From assembly GCA_963971305.1 (NCBI GenBank), contig OZ020310.1:61205017-61269016 (forward strand): a DNA stretch of 64,000 bases. The letters run 5' to 3'. Numbering within the stretch: position 1 is the stretch's first letter; every line of letters starts with the position of its first letter. The stretch is from Arcuatula senhousia (lineage: Eukaryota > Mollusca > Bivalvia > Mytilida > Mytilidae). A model generated the notes under the pieces. The model worked only from the letters and a program-made list of their open reading frames with translations. It did no database searches and had not been told where the DNA came from. This document shows, piece by piece, positions 27,601 through 42,600 of the stretch. Both the position numbers and the translations under genes were made by a program.

Positions 27601-30320
27601 CTCTATGGCGTACTGTGCAGGTACGTAAGAGAAGAAAAGATACTACCTGGTCAGGCCACCCGCCTGCTATAGAACGTTCTGTACAGGTACGTAAGAGAAG
27701 TATAGATACTACCTGGTCAGGCTACCCGCCTGCTCTATAGTGTACTGTGCAGGTACGTAAGAGAAGTAAATATACTACCTGGTCAGACCACCCGCCTGCT
27801 CTATGACGTAATGTACAGGTACGTAAGAGAATTAAAGGTACTACCTGGTCAGGCCACCCGCCTGCTCTATGGAATACTGTACAGGTACGTAAGAGAAGTA
27901 AATATACTACCTGGTCAGACCACCCGCCTGCTCTATGACGTACTGTACAGGTACGTAAGAGAAGTAAAGATACTACCTGGTCAGACCACCCGCCTGCTCT
28001 ATGGCGTACTGTACAGGTACGTAAGAGAAGTAAAGATACTGCCTGGTCAGGCCACCCGCCTGCTCTATGGTGTACTGTGAAGGTACGTAAGAGAAGTAAA
28101 GATACTACCTGGTCAGGCCACCCGCCTGCTCTATAGTGTACTGTACAGGTACGTAAGAGAAGTAAAGATACTACCTGGTAAGACCACCCGCCTGCTCTAT
28201 GGCGAACTGTGCAGGTACGTAAGAGAAGTAAAGATACTACCTGGTCAGGCCACCCGCCTGATCTATGGCGTACCGTGCAGGTACGTAAGAGAAGTAAAGA
28301 TACTACCTGGTCAGACCACCCGCCTGCTCAATGGCATTCTGTGCAGGTACGTAAGAGAAGAAAAGGTACTACCTGGTCAGGCCACCCGCCTGCTCTATGG
28401 TGTACTGTACAGGTACGTAAGAGAAGTAAAGATACTACCTGGTCAGGCCACCCGCCTGCTCTATGGCGTACTGTGCAGGTACGTAAGAGAAGTAAAGATA
28501 CTACCTGGTCAGACCACCCGCCTGCTCTATGACGTACTGTACAGGTACGTAAGAGAAGTAAAGATACTACCTGGTCAGGCCACCCGACTGCTCTATGGTG
28601 TATTGTGAAGGTACGTAAGAGAAGTAAAGATACTACCTGTTCAGGCCACCCGCCTGCTCTATGGCATACTGTGCAGGTACGTAAGAGAAGTAAAGGTACT
28701 ACCTGGTTAGACCATCCACCTGCTCTATGGTGTACTGTGAAGGTACGTAAGAGAAGAAAAGATACTACCTGGTCAGGCCATCAGCCTGCTCTATGGCATA
28801 CTGTGCAGGTACGTAAGAGAAGTAAAGGTACTACCTGGTCAGGCCACCCGCCTGCTCTATGGTGTACTGTACAGGTACGTAAGAGAAGTAAAGATACTAC
28901 CTGGTCAGACCACCCGCCTGTTCTATGGCGTACTGTACAGGTACGTAAGAGAAGTAAAGATACTACCTGGTCAGACCACCCGCCTGCTCTATGACGTACT
29001 GTGCAGGTACGTAAGAGAAGTAAAGATACTACCTGGTCAGGCCACCCGCCTGCTCTATGGCGTACTGTGCAGGTACGTAAGAGAAGTAAATATACTACCT
29101 GGTCAGACCACCCGCCTGCTCTATGACGTAATGTACAGGTACGTAAGAGAATTAAAGGTACTACCTGGTCAGGCCACCCGCCTGCTCTATGGAATACTGT
29201 ACAGGTACGTAAGAGAAGTAAATATACTACCTGGTCAGACCACCCGCCTGCTCTATGACGTACTGTACAGGTACGTAAGAGAAGTAAAGATACTACCTGG
29301 TCAGGCCATCAGCCTGCTCTATGGCGTACTGTACAGGTACGTAAGAGAAGTAAAGATACTGCCTGGTCAGGCCACCCGCCTGCTCTATGGTGTACTGTGA
29401 AGGTACGTAAGAGAAGTAAAGATACTACCTGGTCAGGCCACCCGCCTGCTCTATAGTGTACTGTACAGGTACGTAAGACAAGTAAAGATACTACCTGGTC
29501 AGGCCACCCGCCTGCTCTATGGCGTACTGTGCAGGTACGTAAGAGTAGTAAAGATACTACCTGGTCAGGCCACCGGCCTGCTCTATGGCGTACTGTGCAG
29601 GTACGTAAGAGAAGTAAAGATACTACCTGGTCAGGCCACCCGCCTGCTCTATGGCGTACTGTGCAGGTACGTAAGAGAAGAAAAGATACTACCTGGTCAG
29701 GCCACCCGCCTGCTATATAACGTTCTGTACAGGTACGTAAGAGAAGTATAGATACTACCTGGTCAGATCACCCGCCTGCTCTATAGTGTACTGTGCAGGT
29801 ACGTAAGAGAAGTAAAGATACTACCTGGTCAGGCCACCCGCCTGCTCTATGGCGTACTGTACAGGTACGTAAGAGAAGTAAAGATACTACCTGGTCAGGC
29901 CACCCGCCTGCTCTATGGCGTACTGTACAGGTATGTAAGAGAAGTAAAGATACTACCTGGTCAGGCCACCCGCCTGCTCTATGGCGTACTGTGCAGGTAC
30001 GTAAGAGAAGTAAAGATACTACCTGGTCAGGCCACCCGCCTGCTCTATGGCGTACTGTGCAGGTACGTAAGAGAAGTAAAGATACTACCTGGTCAGGCCA
30101 CCCGCCTGCTCTATGGCGTACTGTTCAGGTACGTAAGAGAAGTAAAGGTACTACCTGGTCAGGCCACCCGCCTGCTCTATGGCGTACTGCGCAGGTACGT
30201 AAGAGAAGAAAAGATACTACCTGGTCAGGCCACCCGCCTGCTATAGAACGTTCTGTACAGGTACGTAAGAGAAGTATAGATACTACCTGGTCAGGCTACC
30301 CGCCTGCTCTATAGTGTACT
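24640..30320 (+). repeat. Nested 20-, 19- and 39-unit higher-order blocks
   Basis: The marker GACGTAATGTACAGG followed by AGAGAATTAAAGG recurs at about 25231, 26551, 27805 and 29125, with spacings of 1320, 1254 and 1320 bp. A larger block recurs at 2574 bp (39 units; 26031 to 28605 and 27219 to 29793). Blocks of blocks imply repeated unequal exchange or replication-based amplification. Confidence 0.8.
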
Positions 30321-30379
30321 GTGCAGGTACGTAAGAGAAGTAAAGATACTACCTGGTCAGACCACCCGCCTGCTCTATG

Positions 30380-33300
30380 GCGTACTGTACAGGTACGTAA
30401 GAGAAGTAAAGTTACTACCTGGTCAGACCACCTGCCTGCTCTATGGCGTACTGTGCAGGTAAGTAAGAAAAGTAAAGTTACTACCTGGTCAGACCACCCG
30501 CCTGCTCTATGGCGTACTGTGAAGGTACGTAAGAGAAGTAAAGATACTACCTTGTCAGACCACCCGCCTGCTCTATGGCGTACTGTGCAGGTAAGTAAGA
30601 GAAGTAAAGTTACTACCTGGTCAGACCACCCGCCTGCTCTATGGCGTACTGTGCAGGTACGTAAGAGAAGTAAAGTTACTACCTGGTCCGACCACCCGAC
30701 TGCTCTATGGCGTACTGTGCAGGTACGTAAGAGAAGTAAAGTTACTACCTGGTCCGACCACCCGCCTGCTCTATGGCGTACTGTGCAGGTACGTAAGAGA
30801 AGTAAAGTTACTACCTGGTCCGACCACCCGCCTGCTCTATGGCGTACTGTGCAGGTACGTAAGAGAAGTAAAGATACTACCTGGTCAGACCACCCGCCTG
30901 CTCTATGGTGTACTGTGCAGGTACGTAAGAGAAGTAAAGATACTACCTGGTCAGGCCACCCGCCTGCTCAATGGCGTACTGTACAGGTAGGTAAGAGAAG
31001 TTAAGATACTACCTGGTCAGACCACCCGCCTGCTCTATGGTGTACTTTACAGGTACGTAAGAGAAGTAAAGATACTACCTGGTTAGACCATCCACCTGCT
31101 CTATGGTGTACTGTGCAGGTACGTAAGAGAAGTAAAGATACTACCTGGTCAGGCCACCTGCCTGCTCTATGGTGTACTGTACAGGTACGTAAGAGAAGTA
31201 AAGATACTACCTGGTCAGACCAACCGCCTGCTCTATGGTGTACTGTGCAGGTACGTAAGAGAAGTAAAGATACTACCTGGTCAGACCACCCGCCTGCTCT
31301 ATGGCGTACTGTACAGGTTTGTAAGAGAAGTAAAGATACTACCTGGTCAGACCACCCGTCTGCTCTATGGCGAACTGTGCAGGTACGTAAAAGAAGTAAA
31401 GATACTACCTGGTCAGGCCACCCGCCTGCTCTATGGCGTACTGTACAGATACGTAAGAGAAGTTAAGATACTACCTGGTCAGGCCACCCGCCTGCTCTGA
31501 GGTGTACTGTGCAGGTACGTAAGAGAAGTTAAGATACTACCTGGTTAGACCACCCGCCTGCTCTATGGCGTACTGTACAGGTACGTAAGAGAAGTAAAGA
31601 TACTATCTGGTCAGACCACCCGCCTGCTCTATGGCGTACTGTGCAGGTACGTAAGAGAAGTAAAGATACTACCTGGTCAGACCACCCGCCTGCTCTATGG
31701 CGTACTGTACAGGTATGTAAGAGAAGTTAAGATACTACCTGGTCAGGCCACCCGCCTGCTCTATGGCGTACTGTACAGGTACGTAAGAGAAGTAAAGATA
31801 CTACCTGGTTAGACCACCCGCCTGCTCTATGACGTACTGTGCAGGTATGTAAGAGAAGTAAAGATACTACCTGGTCAGACCACCCACCTGCTCTATGGCG
31901 TACTGTACAGGTACGTAAAAGAAGTAAAGATACTACCTGGGTAGACCAACCGCCTGCTCTATGGCGTACTGTACTGGTACGTAAGAGAAGTAAAGATACT
32001 ACCTGGCCAGGCCACCCGCCTGCTCTATGGCGTACTGTACAGATACGTAAGAGAAGTAAAGATACTACCTGGTCAGACCTCCCACCTGCTCTATGGCGTA
32101 CTGTACAGATACGTAAGAGAAGTAAAGATACTACCTGGTCAGGCCATCAGCCTGCTCTATGGCGAACTGTGCAGGTACGTAAGAGAAGTAAAGATACTAC
32201 CTGGTCACGCAACCAGCCTGCTCTATGGCGTACTGTGCAGGTACGTAAGAGAAGTAAAGATACTACCTGGTCAGGCCACCTGCCTGCTCTATGGCGAACT
32301 GTGCAGGTACGTAAGAGAAGTAAAGATACTACCTGGTCAGACCACCCGCCTGCTCTATGGTGTAATTTACAGGTACGTAAGAGAAGTAAAGATACTACCT
32401 GGTTAGACCATCCACCTGCTCTATGGTGTACTGTGCAGGTACGTAAGAGAAGTAAAGATACTACCTGGTCAGGCCACCTGCCTGCTCTATGGTGTACTGT
32501 ACAGGTACGTAAGAGAAGTAAAGATACTACCTGGTCAGACCAACCGCCTGCTCTATGGTGTACTGTGCAGGTACGTAAGAGAAGTAAAGATACTACCTGG
32601 TCAGACCACCCGCCTGCTCTATGGCGTACTGTACAGGTACGTAAGAGAAGTAAAGATACTACCTGGTCAGACCACCCGCCTGCTCTATGGCGAACTGTGC
32701 AGGTACGTAAGAGAAGTAAAGATACTACCTGGTCAGGCCACCCGCCTGCTCTATGGTGTACTGTACAGATACGTAAGAGAAGTTAAGATACTACCTGGTC
32801 AGGCCACCCGCCTGCTCTAAGGTGTACTGTGCAGGTACGTAAGAGAAGTTAAGATACTACCTGGTTAGACCACCCGCCTGCTCTATGGTGTACTGTGAAG
32901 GTACGTAAGAGAAGAAAAGATACTACCTGGTCAGACCACCCGCCTGCTCTATGGCGTACTGTACAGGTATGTAAGAGAAGTTAAGATACTAACTGGTCAG
33001 GCCACCCGCCTGCTCTATGGCGTACTGTACAGGTACGTAAGAGAAGTAAAGATACTACTTGGTTAGACCACCCGCCTGCTCTATGACGTACTGTGCAGGT
33101 ACGTAAGAGAAGTAAAGATACTACCTGGTCAGACCACCCACCTGCTCTATGGCGTACTGTACAGGTACGTAAAAGAAGTAAAGATACTACCTGGTCAGAC
33201 CAACCGCCTGCTCTCTGGCGTACTGTACTGGTACGTAAGAGAAGTAAAGATACTACCTGGCCAGGCCACTCGCCTGCTCTATGGCGTACTGTACAGATAC

Positions 33301-33650
33301 GTAAGAGAAGTAAAGATACTACCTGGTCAGACCTCCCACCTGCTCTATGGCGTACTGTACAGATACGTAAGAGAAGTAAAGATACTACCTGGTCAGGCCA
33401 TCAGCCTGCTCTATGGCGAACTGTGCAGGTACGTAAGAGAAGTAAAGATACTACCTGGTCACGCAACCAGCCTGCTCTATGGCGTACTGTGCAGGTACGT
33501 AAGAGAAGTAAAGATACTACCTGGTCAGGCCACCTGCCTGCTCTATGGCGAACTGTGCAGGTACGTAAGAGAAGTAAAGATACTACCTAGTCAGACCACC
33601 CGCCTGCTCTATGGCGTACTGTGCAGGTACGTATGAGAAGTTAAGATACT
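30380..33650 (+). repeat. Copy of the 21.1-24.4 kb segment, 140-141 units away
   Basis: Unit order from about 30387 to 33650 follows that of 21147-24340: a run of GTAAAGTTAC units, CCACCCAACTG/CCACCCGACTG, GGTAGGTAAG, then the 19-unit series twice. The shift is 9240 bp (140 units) at 21764/31004 and 22226/31466, and 9306 bp (141 units) at 22533/31839 and 23787/33093. Confidence 0.75.
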
Positions 33651-34082
33651 ACCTGGTCAGACCACCCACCTGCTCAATGGCGTACTGTGCAGGTACGTAA
33701 AAGAAGTAAAGATACTACCTGGTCAGACCACCCACCTGCTCTATGGCGTACTGTACAGGTACGTAAAAGAAGTAAAGATACTACCTGGTCAGACCACCCA
33801 CCTGCTCTATGGCGTACTGTACAGGTACGTAAAAGAAGTAAAGATACTACCTGGTCAGACCACCCACCTGCTCTATGGCGTACTGTATAGGTACGTAAAA
33901 GAAGTAAAGATACTACCTGGTCAGGCCACCCGCCTGCTCTAAGGTGTACTGTGCAGGTACGTAAGAGAAGTTAAGATACTACCTGGTCAGACCACCCACC
34001 TGCTCTATGGCGTACTGTACAGGTACGTAAAAGAAGTAAAGATACTACCTGGTCAGGCCACCCGCCTGCTCTAAGGTGTACT

Positions 34083-35700
34083 GTGCAGGTACGTAAGAGT
34101 AGTAAAGATACTACCTGGTCAGGCCACCCGCCTGCTCTATGACGTACTATACAGGTAGTAAGAGAAGTAAAGATACTACCTGGTCAGGCCACCCGCCTGC
34201 TCTATGACGTACTGTACAGGTAGTAAGAGAAGTAAAGATACTACCTGGTCACGCAACCAGCCTGCTCTATGGCGTACTGTGCAGGTACGTAAGAGAAGTA
34301 AAGATACTACCTGGTCAGGCCACCTGCCTGCTCTATGGCGAACTGTGCAGGTACGTAAGAGAAGTAAAGATACTACCTAGTCAGACCACCCGCCTGCTCT
34401 ATGGCGTACTGTGCAGGTACGTATGAGAAGTAAAGATACTACCTGGTCAGACCACCCACCTGCTCAATGGCGTACTGTGCAGGTACGTAAAAGAAGTAAA
34501 GATACTACCTGGTCAGACCACCCACCTGCTCTATGGCGTACTGTACAGGTACGTAAAAGAAGTAAAGATACTACCTGGTCAGACCACCCACCTGCTCTAT
34601 GGCGTACTGTACAGGTACGTAAAAGAAGTAAAGATACTACCTGGTCAGACCACCCACCTGCTCTATGGCGTACTGTACAGGTACGTAAAAGAAGTAAAGA
34701 TACTACCTGGTCAGGCCACCCGCCTGCTCTAAGGTGTACTGTGCAGGTACGTAAGAGAAGTTAAGATTCTACCTGGTCAGACCACCCACCTGCTCTATGG
34801 CGTACTGTACAGGTACGTAAAAGAAGTAAAGATACTACCTGGTCAGGCCACCCGCCTGCTCTAAGGTGTACTGTGCAGGTACGTAAGAGTAGTAAAGATA
34901 CTACCTGGTCAGGCCACCCGCCTGCTCTATGACGTACTGTACAGGTAGTAAGAGAAGTAAAGATACTACCTGGTCAGGCCACCCGCCTGCTCTATGACGT
35001 ACTGTACAGGTAGTAAGAGAAGTAAAGATACTACCTGGTCAGACAACCCGCCTGCTCTATGGCGTACTGTACAGGTACGTAAGAGAAGTAAAGGTACTAC
35101 CTGGTCAGGCCACCCGCCTGCTCTATGACGTACTGTACAGGTACGTAAGAGAAGTAAATATACTACCTGGTCAGGCCACCCGCCTGCTCTATAGCGTACT
35201 GTACAGGTATGTAAGAGAAGTAAAGATACTACCTGGTCAGGCCACCCGCCTGCTCTATGGTGTACTGTACAGGTACGTAAGAGAAGTAAATATACTACCT
35301 GGTCAGGCCACCTGCCTGCTCTATAGCGTACTGTACAGGTATGTAAGAGAAGTAAAGATACTACCTGGTCAGGCCACCCGCCTGCTCTATGGCGTACTGT
35401 ACAGGTAGTAAAAGAAGTAAACATACTACCTGGTCAGGCCACCCGCCTGCTCTATGACGTACTGTACAGGTACGTAAGAGAAGTAAATATACTACCTGGT
35501 AAGGCCACCCGCCTGCTCTATAGCGTACTGTACAGGTATGTAAGAGAAGTAAAGATACTACCTGGTCAGGCCACCCGCCTGCTCTATGACGTACTGTACA
35601 GGTACGTAAGAGAAGTAAATATACTACCTGGTCAGGCCACCCGCCTGCTCTATGGCGTACTGTACAGGTAGTAAGAGAAGTAAAGATACTACCTGGTCAG
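34083..35700 (+). repeat. 65-bp unit variants (donor CAG|GTAGTAAG)
   Basis: Six units lack the C of GTACGTAAG and read GGTAGTAAG or GGTAGTAAA: near 34155, 34220, 34945, 35010, 35406 and 35669. The first two pairs are 790 bp apart and belong to a 12-unit block duplication. The single-base loss shifts the pseudo-reading frames and weakens the donor. Confidence 0.8.
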
Positions 35701-38700
35701 GCCACCCGCCTGCTCTATGACGTACTGCACAGGTACGTAAGAGAAGTAAATATACTACCTGGTCAGGCCACCCGCCTGCTCTATAGCGTACTGTACAGGT
35801 ATGTAAGAGAAGTAAAGATACTACCTGGTCAGGCCACCCGCCTGCTCTATGGCGTACTGTGCAGGTACGTAAGAGAAGTAAAGATACTACCTGGTCAGGC
35901 CACCCGCCTGCTCTATGACGTACTGTACAGGTACGTAAGAGAAGTAAATATACTACCTGGTCAGGCCACCCGCCAGCTCTATAGCGTACTGTACAGGTAT
36001 GTAAGAGAAGTAAAGATACTACCTGGTCAGGCCACCCGCCTGCTCTATGGTGTACTGTACAGGTACGTAAGAGAAGTAAATATACTACCTGGTCAGGCCA
36101 CCCGCCTGCTCTATAGCGTACTGTACAGGTATGTAAGAGAAGTAAAGATACTACCTGGTCAGGTCACCCGCCTGCTCTATAGCGTACTGTACAGGTATGT
36201 AAGAGAAGTAAAGATACTACCTGGTCAGGCCACCCGCCTGCTCTATAGCGTACTGTACAGGTATGTAAGAGAAGTAAAGATACTACCTGGTCAGACCACC
36301 CGCCTGCTCTATGACGTACTGTACAGGTACGTAAGAGAAGTAAAGATACTACCTGGTCAGGCCACCCGCCTGCTCTATGGTGTACTGTACAGGTACGTAA
36401 GAGAAGTAAAGATACTACCTGGTCAGTCCACCCGCCTGCTCTATGGCGTACTGTACAGGTACGTAAGAGAAGTAAAGATACTACCTGGTCAGACCACCCG
36501 CCTGCTCTATGACGTACTGTACCGGTACGTAAGAGAAGTAAAGATTCTACCTGGTCAGGCCACCCGCCTGCTCTATAGCGTACTGTACAGGTACGTAAGA
36601 GTAGTAAAGATACTACCTGGTCAGACCACCCGCCTGCTCTATGGCGTACTGTACAGATACGTAAGAGAAGTAAAGATACTACCTGGTCAGGCCACCCGCC
36701 TGCTCTATGACGTACTGTACAGGTACGTAAGAGAAGTAAAGATACTACCTGGTCAGGCCACCCGCCTGCTCTATGACGTACTGTACAGGTAGGTAAGAGA
36801 AGTAAAGATACTACCTGGTCAGACCACCCGCCTGATCTATGGCGTACTGTACAGGTAAGTAAGAGAAGTAAAGATACTACCTGGTCAGACCACCCGCCTG
36901 CTCTATGGTGTACTGTACAGGTACGTAAGAGAAGTAAAGATACTACCTGGTCAGGCCACCCGCCTGCTCTATGGTGTACTGTACAGGTATGTAAGAGAAG
37001 TAAAGATACTACCTGGTCAGACCACCCCCCTGCTCTATGGTGTACTGTACAGATACGTAAGAGAAGTAAAAATACTACCTGGTCAGGCCACCTGTCTGCT
37101 CTATGGCGTACTGTGCAGGTACGTAAGAGAAGTAAAGATACTACCTGGTCAGGCCACCTGCCTGCTCTATGGTGTACTGTACAGGTAAGTAAGAGAAGTA
37201 AAGATTTAACCTGGTCAGACCACCCGCCTGCTTTATGGTGTACTGTACAGGTACGTAAGAAAAGTAAAGATACTACCTGGTCAGACCACCCGCCTGCTCT
37301 ATGGTGTACTGTACAGATACGTAAGAGAAGTAAAGATACTACCTGGTCAGACCACCCGCCTGCTCTATGGTGTACTGTACAGATACGTAAGAGAAGTAAA
37401 GGTACTACCTGGTCAGACCACCTGCCTGCTTTATGGTGTACTGTACAGGTACGTAAGAAAAGTAAAGGTACTACCTGGTCAGACCACCCGCCTGCTCTAT
37501 GGTGTAATGTACAGGTATGTAAGAGAAGTAAAGATACTACCTGGTCAGACCACCCGCCTGCTCTATGGTGTACTGTACAGATACGTAAGAGAAGTAAAGA
37601 TACTACCTGATCAGACCACCCGCCTGCTCTATGGTGTACTGTACAGGTATGTAAAAGAAGTTAAGATACTACCTGGTCAGGCCACCCGCCTGCTCTATGG
37701 TGTACTGTACAGATACGTAAGAGAAGTAAAGATACTACCTGATCAGACCACCCGCCTGCTCTATGGTGTACTGTACAGGTACGTAAGAGAAGTAAAGGTA
37801 CTACCTGGTCAGGCCACCCGCCTGTTCTATGGTGTACTGTACAGGTATGTAAGAGAAGTAAAGATACTTCCTTGTCAAGCCACCCGCCTGCTCTATGGCG
37901 TACTGTACAGGAACGTAAGAGAAGTAAAGATACTACCTGGTCAGACCACCCGCCTGCTCTATGGTGTACTGTACAGGTATGTAAGAGAAGTAAAGGTACT
38001 ACCTGGTCAGGCCACCCGCCTGCTCTATGGTGTACTGTACAGGTACGTAAGAGAAGTAAAGATACTACCTGGTCAGACCACCCGCCTGCTCTATGGTGTA
38101 CTGTACAGGTATGTAAGAGAAGTAAAGGTACTACCTGGTCAGGCCACCCGCCTGCTCTATGGTGTACTGTACAGGTATGTAAGAGAAGTAAAGATACTAT
38201 CTGGTCAGACCACCCGCCTGCTCTATGGCGTACTGTACAGGTACGTAAGAGAAGTAAAGATACTACCTGGTCAGACCACCCGCCTGCTCTATGGTGTACT
38301 GTACAGGTATGTAAGAGAAGTAAAGATACTACCTGGTTAGACCACCCGCCTGCTCTATGGTGTACTGTACAGATACGTAGGAGAAGGAAAGGTACTACCT
38401 GGTCAGGCCACCCGCCTGCTCTATGGTGTACTGTACAGGTATGTAAGAGAAGTAAAGATACTACCTGGTCAGGCCACCCCCTGCTCTTTGGTGTACTGTG
38501 CAGGTACGTAAGAGAAGTAAAGATACTACCTGGTCAGATCACCCGCCTGCTCTATGACGTACTGTACAGGTACGTAAGAAAAGTAAAGGTACTACCTGGT
38601 CAGATCACCCGCCTGCTCTATGACGTACTGTACAGGTACGTAAGAAAAGTAAAGGTACTACCTGGTCAGACCACCCGCCTGCTCTATGGCGTACTGTACA

Positions 38701-39679
38701 GGTATGTAAGAGAAGTAAAGATACTACCTGGTCAGACCACCAGCCTGCTCTATGGTGTACTGTACAGGTACGTAAGAGAAGTAAAGATACTACCTGGTCA
38801 GGCCACCCGCCTGCTCTATGGCGTACTGTACAGGTACGTAAGAGAAGTAAAGATACTACCTGGTCAGGCCACCCGCCTGCTCTATGGTGTACTGTACAGG
38901 TATGTAAGAGAAGTAAAGATACTACCTGGTCAGGCCACCCGCCTGCTCTATAGCGTACTGTACAGGTACGTAAGAGAAGTAAAGGTAGTACCTGGTCAGG
39001 CCACCCGCCTGCTCTATGGTGTACTGTACAGGTATGTAAGAGAAGTAAAGATTCTACCTGGTCAGGCCACCCGCCTGCTCTATGACGTACTGTACAGGTA
39101 CGTAAGAGAAGTAAAGGTACTACCTGGTCAGACCACCCGCCTGCTCTATAACGTACTGTGCAGGTACGTAAGAGTAGTAAAGATACTACCTGGTCAGACC
39201 ACCCGCCTGCTCTATGGCGTACTGTACAGGTATGTAAGAGAAGTAAAGATACTACCTGGTCAGACCACCCGCCTGCTCTATGGCGTACTGTACAGCTACG
39301 TAAGAGAAGTAAAGATACTACCTGGTCAGGCCAGCCGCCTGCTCTATGGTGTACTGTGCAGGAACGTAAGAGAAGTAAAGATACTACCTGGTCAGACCAC
39401 CAGCCTGCTCTATGGTGTACTGTACAGGTACGTAAGAGAAGTAAAGATACTACCTGGTCAGACCACCAGCCTGCTCTATGGTGTACTGTACAGGTACGTA
39501 AGAGAAGTAAAGATACTACCTGGTCAGGTCACCCGCCTGCTCTATGGTGTACTGTACAGGTACGTAAGAGAAGTAAAGATACTACCTGGTCAGGCCACCC
39601 GCCTGCTCTATGACGTACTGTACAGATACGTAAGAGAAGTAAAGATACTACTTGGTCAGACCACCCGCCTGCTCTATGA

Positions 39680-42600
39680 CGTACTGTGCAGGTATGTAAG
39701 AAAATTAAAGATACTACCTGGTCAGGCCCCCCGCCTGCTCTATGGTGTACTGTACAGGTACGTAAGAGAAGTAAAGATACTATCTGGTCAGACCACCAGC
39801 CTGCTCTTTGGTGTACTGTACAGGTACGTAAGAGAAGTGAAGATACTACCTGGTCAGACCACCCGCCTGCTCTATGACGTACTGTACAGATACGTAAGAG
39901 AAGTAAAGATACTATCTGGTCAGACCACCAGCCTGCTCTTTGGTGTACTGTACAGGTACGTAAGAGAAGTAAAGATACTACCTGGTCAGACCACCTGTCT
40001 GCTCTATAACGTACTGTACAAGTATGTAAGAAAAATAAAGATACTACCTGGACAGGCCACCCGCCTGCTCTATCGCGTACTGTGTAGGTACGTAAGAAAA
40101 GTAAAGATACTACCTGGTCCGACCACCCCCTGCTCTATAACGTAGTGTACAGGTACGTAAGAGAAGTAAAGATACTACCTAGTCAGACCACCCGTCTGCT
40201 CTATGGTGTACTGTACAGGTACGTAAGAGAAGTAAAGATACTACCTGGTCAGGCCACCCGCCTGCTCTATAACGTACTGTACAGATACGTAAGAGAAGTA
40301 AAGATACTACCTGGACAGGCAACCTGTCTGCTCTATAACGTACTGTACAGGTACGTAAGAGAAGTAAAGATACTATCTGGTCAGACCACCCGCCTGCTCT
40401 ATGGTGTACTGTACAGGTACGTAAGAGAAGTAAAGATACTACCTGGTCAGGCCACCCGCCTGCTCTATGGTGTACTGTACAGGTACGTAAGAGAAGTAAA
40501 GATACTACCTGGTCAGACCACCCACCTGCTCTATGTCATACTGTACAGATACGTAAGAGAAGTAAAGATACTACCTGGTCAGGCCACTCGCCTTCTCTAT
40601 GGTGTACTGTACAGGTACGTAAGAGAAGTAAAGATACTACCTGGTCAGGCCACCCGCCTGCTCTATGGTGTACTGTACAGATACGTAAGAGAAGTAAAGA
40701 TACTACCTGGTCAGGCCACCCGCCTGCTCTATAACGTACTGTACAGATACGTAAGAGAAGTAAAGATACTACCTGATCAGTCCACCTGCCTGCTCTATAA
40801 CGTACTGTGCAGGTACGTAAGAGAAGTAAAGATACTACCTGGTCGGGCCACCCGCCTGCTCTATGACGTACTGAGCAGGTACGTAAGAGAAGTAAAGATA
40901 CTACCTGGTCAGGCCACCTGCCTGTTCTATGGCGTACTGTGCAGGTACGTAAGAGAAGTAAAGATACTACCTGGTCAGGCCACCTGCCTGCTCTATGGCG
41001 TACTGTACAGGTACGTAAGAGAAGTAAAGATACTACCTGGTCAGACCACCAGCCTGCTCTATGGTGTACTGTACAGGTATGTAAGAGAAGTAAAGATACT
41101 ACCTGGTCAGGCCACCCGCCTGCTCTATGGTGTACTGTACAGGTACGTAAGAGAAGTAAAGATACTACCTGGTCAGGCCACCCGCCTGCTCTATGACGTA
41201 CTGTACAGATACGTAAGAGAAGTAAAGATACTACCTGGTCAGACCACCCGCCTGCTCTATGGTGTACTGTACAGGTACGTAAGAGAAGTAAAGATACTAC
41301 CTGGTCAGACCACCAGCCTGCTCTATGGTGTACTGTACAGGTACGTAAGAGAAGTAAAGATACTACCTGGTCAGACCACCAGCCTGCTCTATGGTGTACT
41401 GTACAGGTACGTAAGAGAAGTAAAGATACTATCTGGTCAGACCACCCGCCTGCTCTATGACGTACTGTGCAGGTATGTAAGAGAAGTAAAGATACTACCT
41501 GGTCAGGCCCCCCGCCTGCTCTATGGTGTACTGTACAGATACGTAAGAGAAGTAAAGATACTATCTGGTCAGACCACCAGCCTGCTCTTTGGTGTACTGT
41601 ACAGGTACGTAAGAGAAGTAAAGATACTACCTGGTCAGACCACCCGCCTGCTCTATAACGTACTGTACAGGTACGTAAGAGAAGTAAAGATACTACCTGG
41701 TCAGGCCACCTGTCTGCTCTATAACGTACTGTACAGGTACGTAAGAGAAGTAAAGATACTACCTGGTCAGACCACCCGCCTGCTCTATAACGTACTGTGC
41801 AGGTACGTAAGAGAAGTAAAGATACTACCTGGACAGGCCACCTGTCTGCTCTATAACGTACTGTACAGGTACGTAAGAGAAGTAAAGATACTATCTGGTC
41901 AGACGACCCGCCTGCTCTATGGTGTACTGTACAGGTACGTAAGAGAAGTAAAGATACTACCTGGTCAGACCACCCGCCTGCTCTATAGTGTACTGTACAG
42001 ATACATAAGAGAAGTAAAGATACTATCTGGTCAGACCACCAGCCTGCTCTTTGGTGTACTGTACAGGTACGTAAGAGAAGTAAAGATACTACCTGGTCAG
42101 ACCACCCGCCTGCTCTATAACGTACTGTGCAGGTTCGTAAGAGTAGTAAAGATACTACCTGGTCAAGCCACCCGCCTGCTCTATGACATACTGTACAGAT
42201 ACGTAAGAGAAGTAAAGATACTATCTGGTCAGACCACCAGCCTGCTCTTTGGTGTACTATACAGGTATGTAAGAAAAGTAAAGATACTATCTGGTGAGGC
42301 CGTCAGCCTGCTCTATAACGTACTGTACAGGTACGTAAGAGAAGTAAAGGTACTACCTGGTCAGACCACCTGTCTGCTCTATAACGTACTGTACAAGTAT
42401 GTAAGAAAAATAAAGATACTACCTGGACAGGCCACCCGCCTGCTCTATCACGTACTGTGTAGGTACGTAAGAAAAGTAAAGATACTACCTGGTCCGACCA
42501 CCCCCCTGCTCTATAACGTAGTGTACAGGTACGTAAGAGATGTAAAGATACTACCTAGTCAGACCAACCGCCTGCTCTATTGTGTACTGTACAGGTACGT

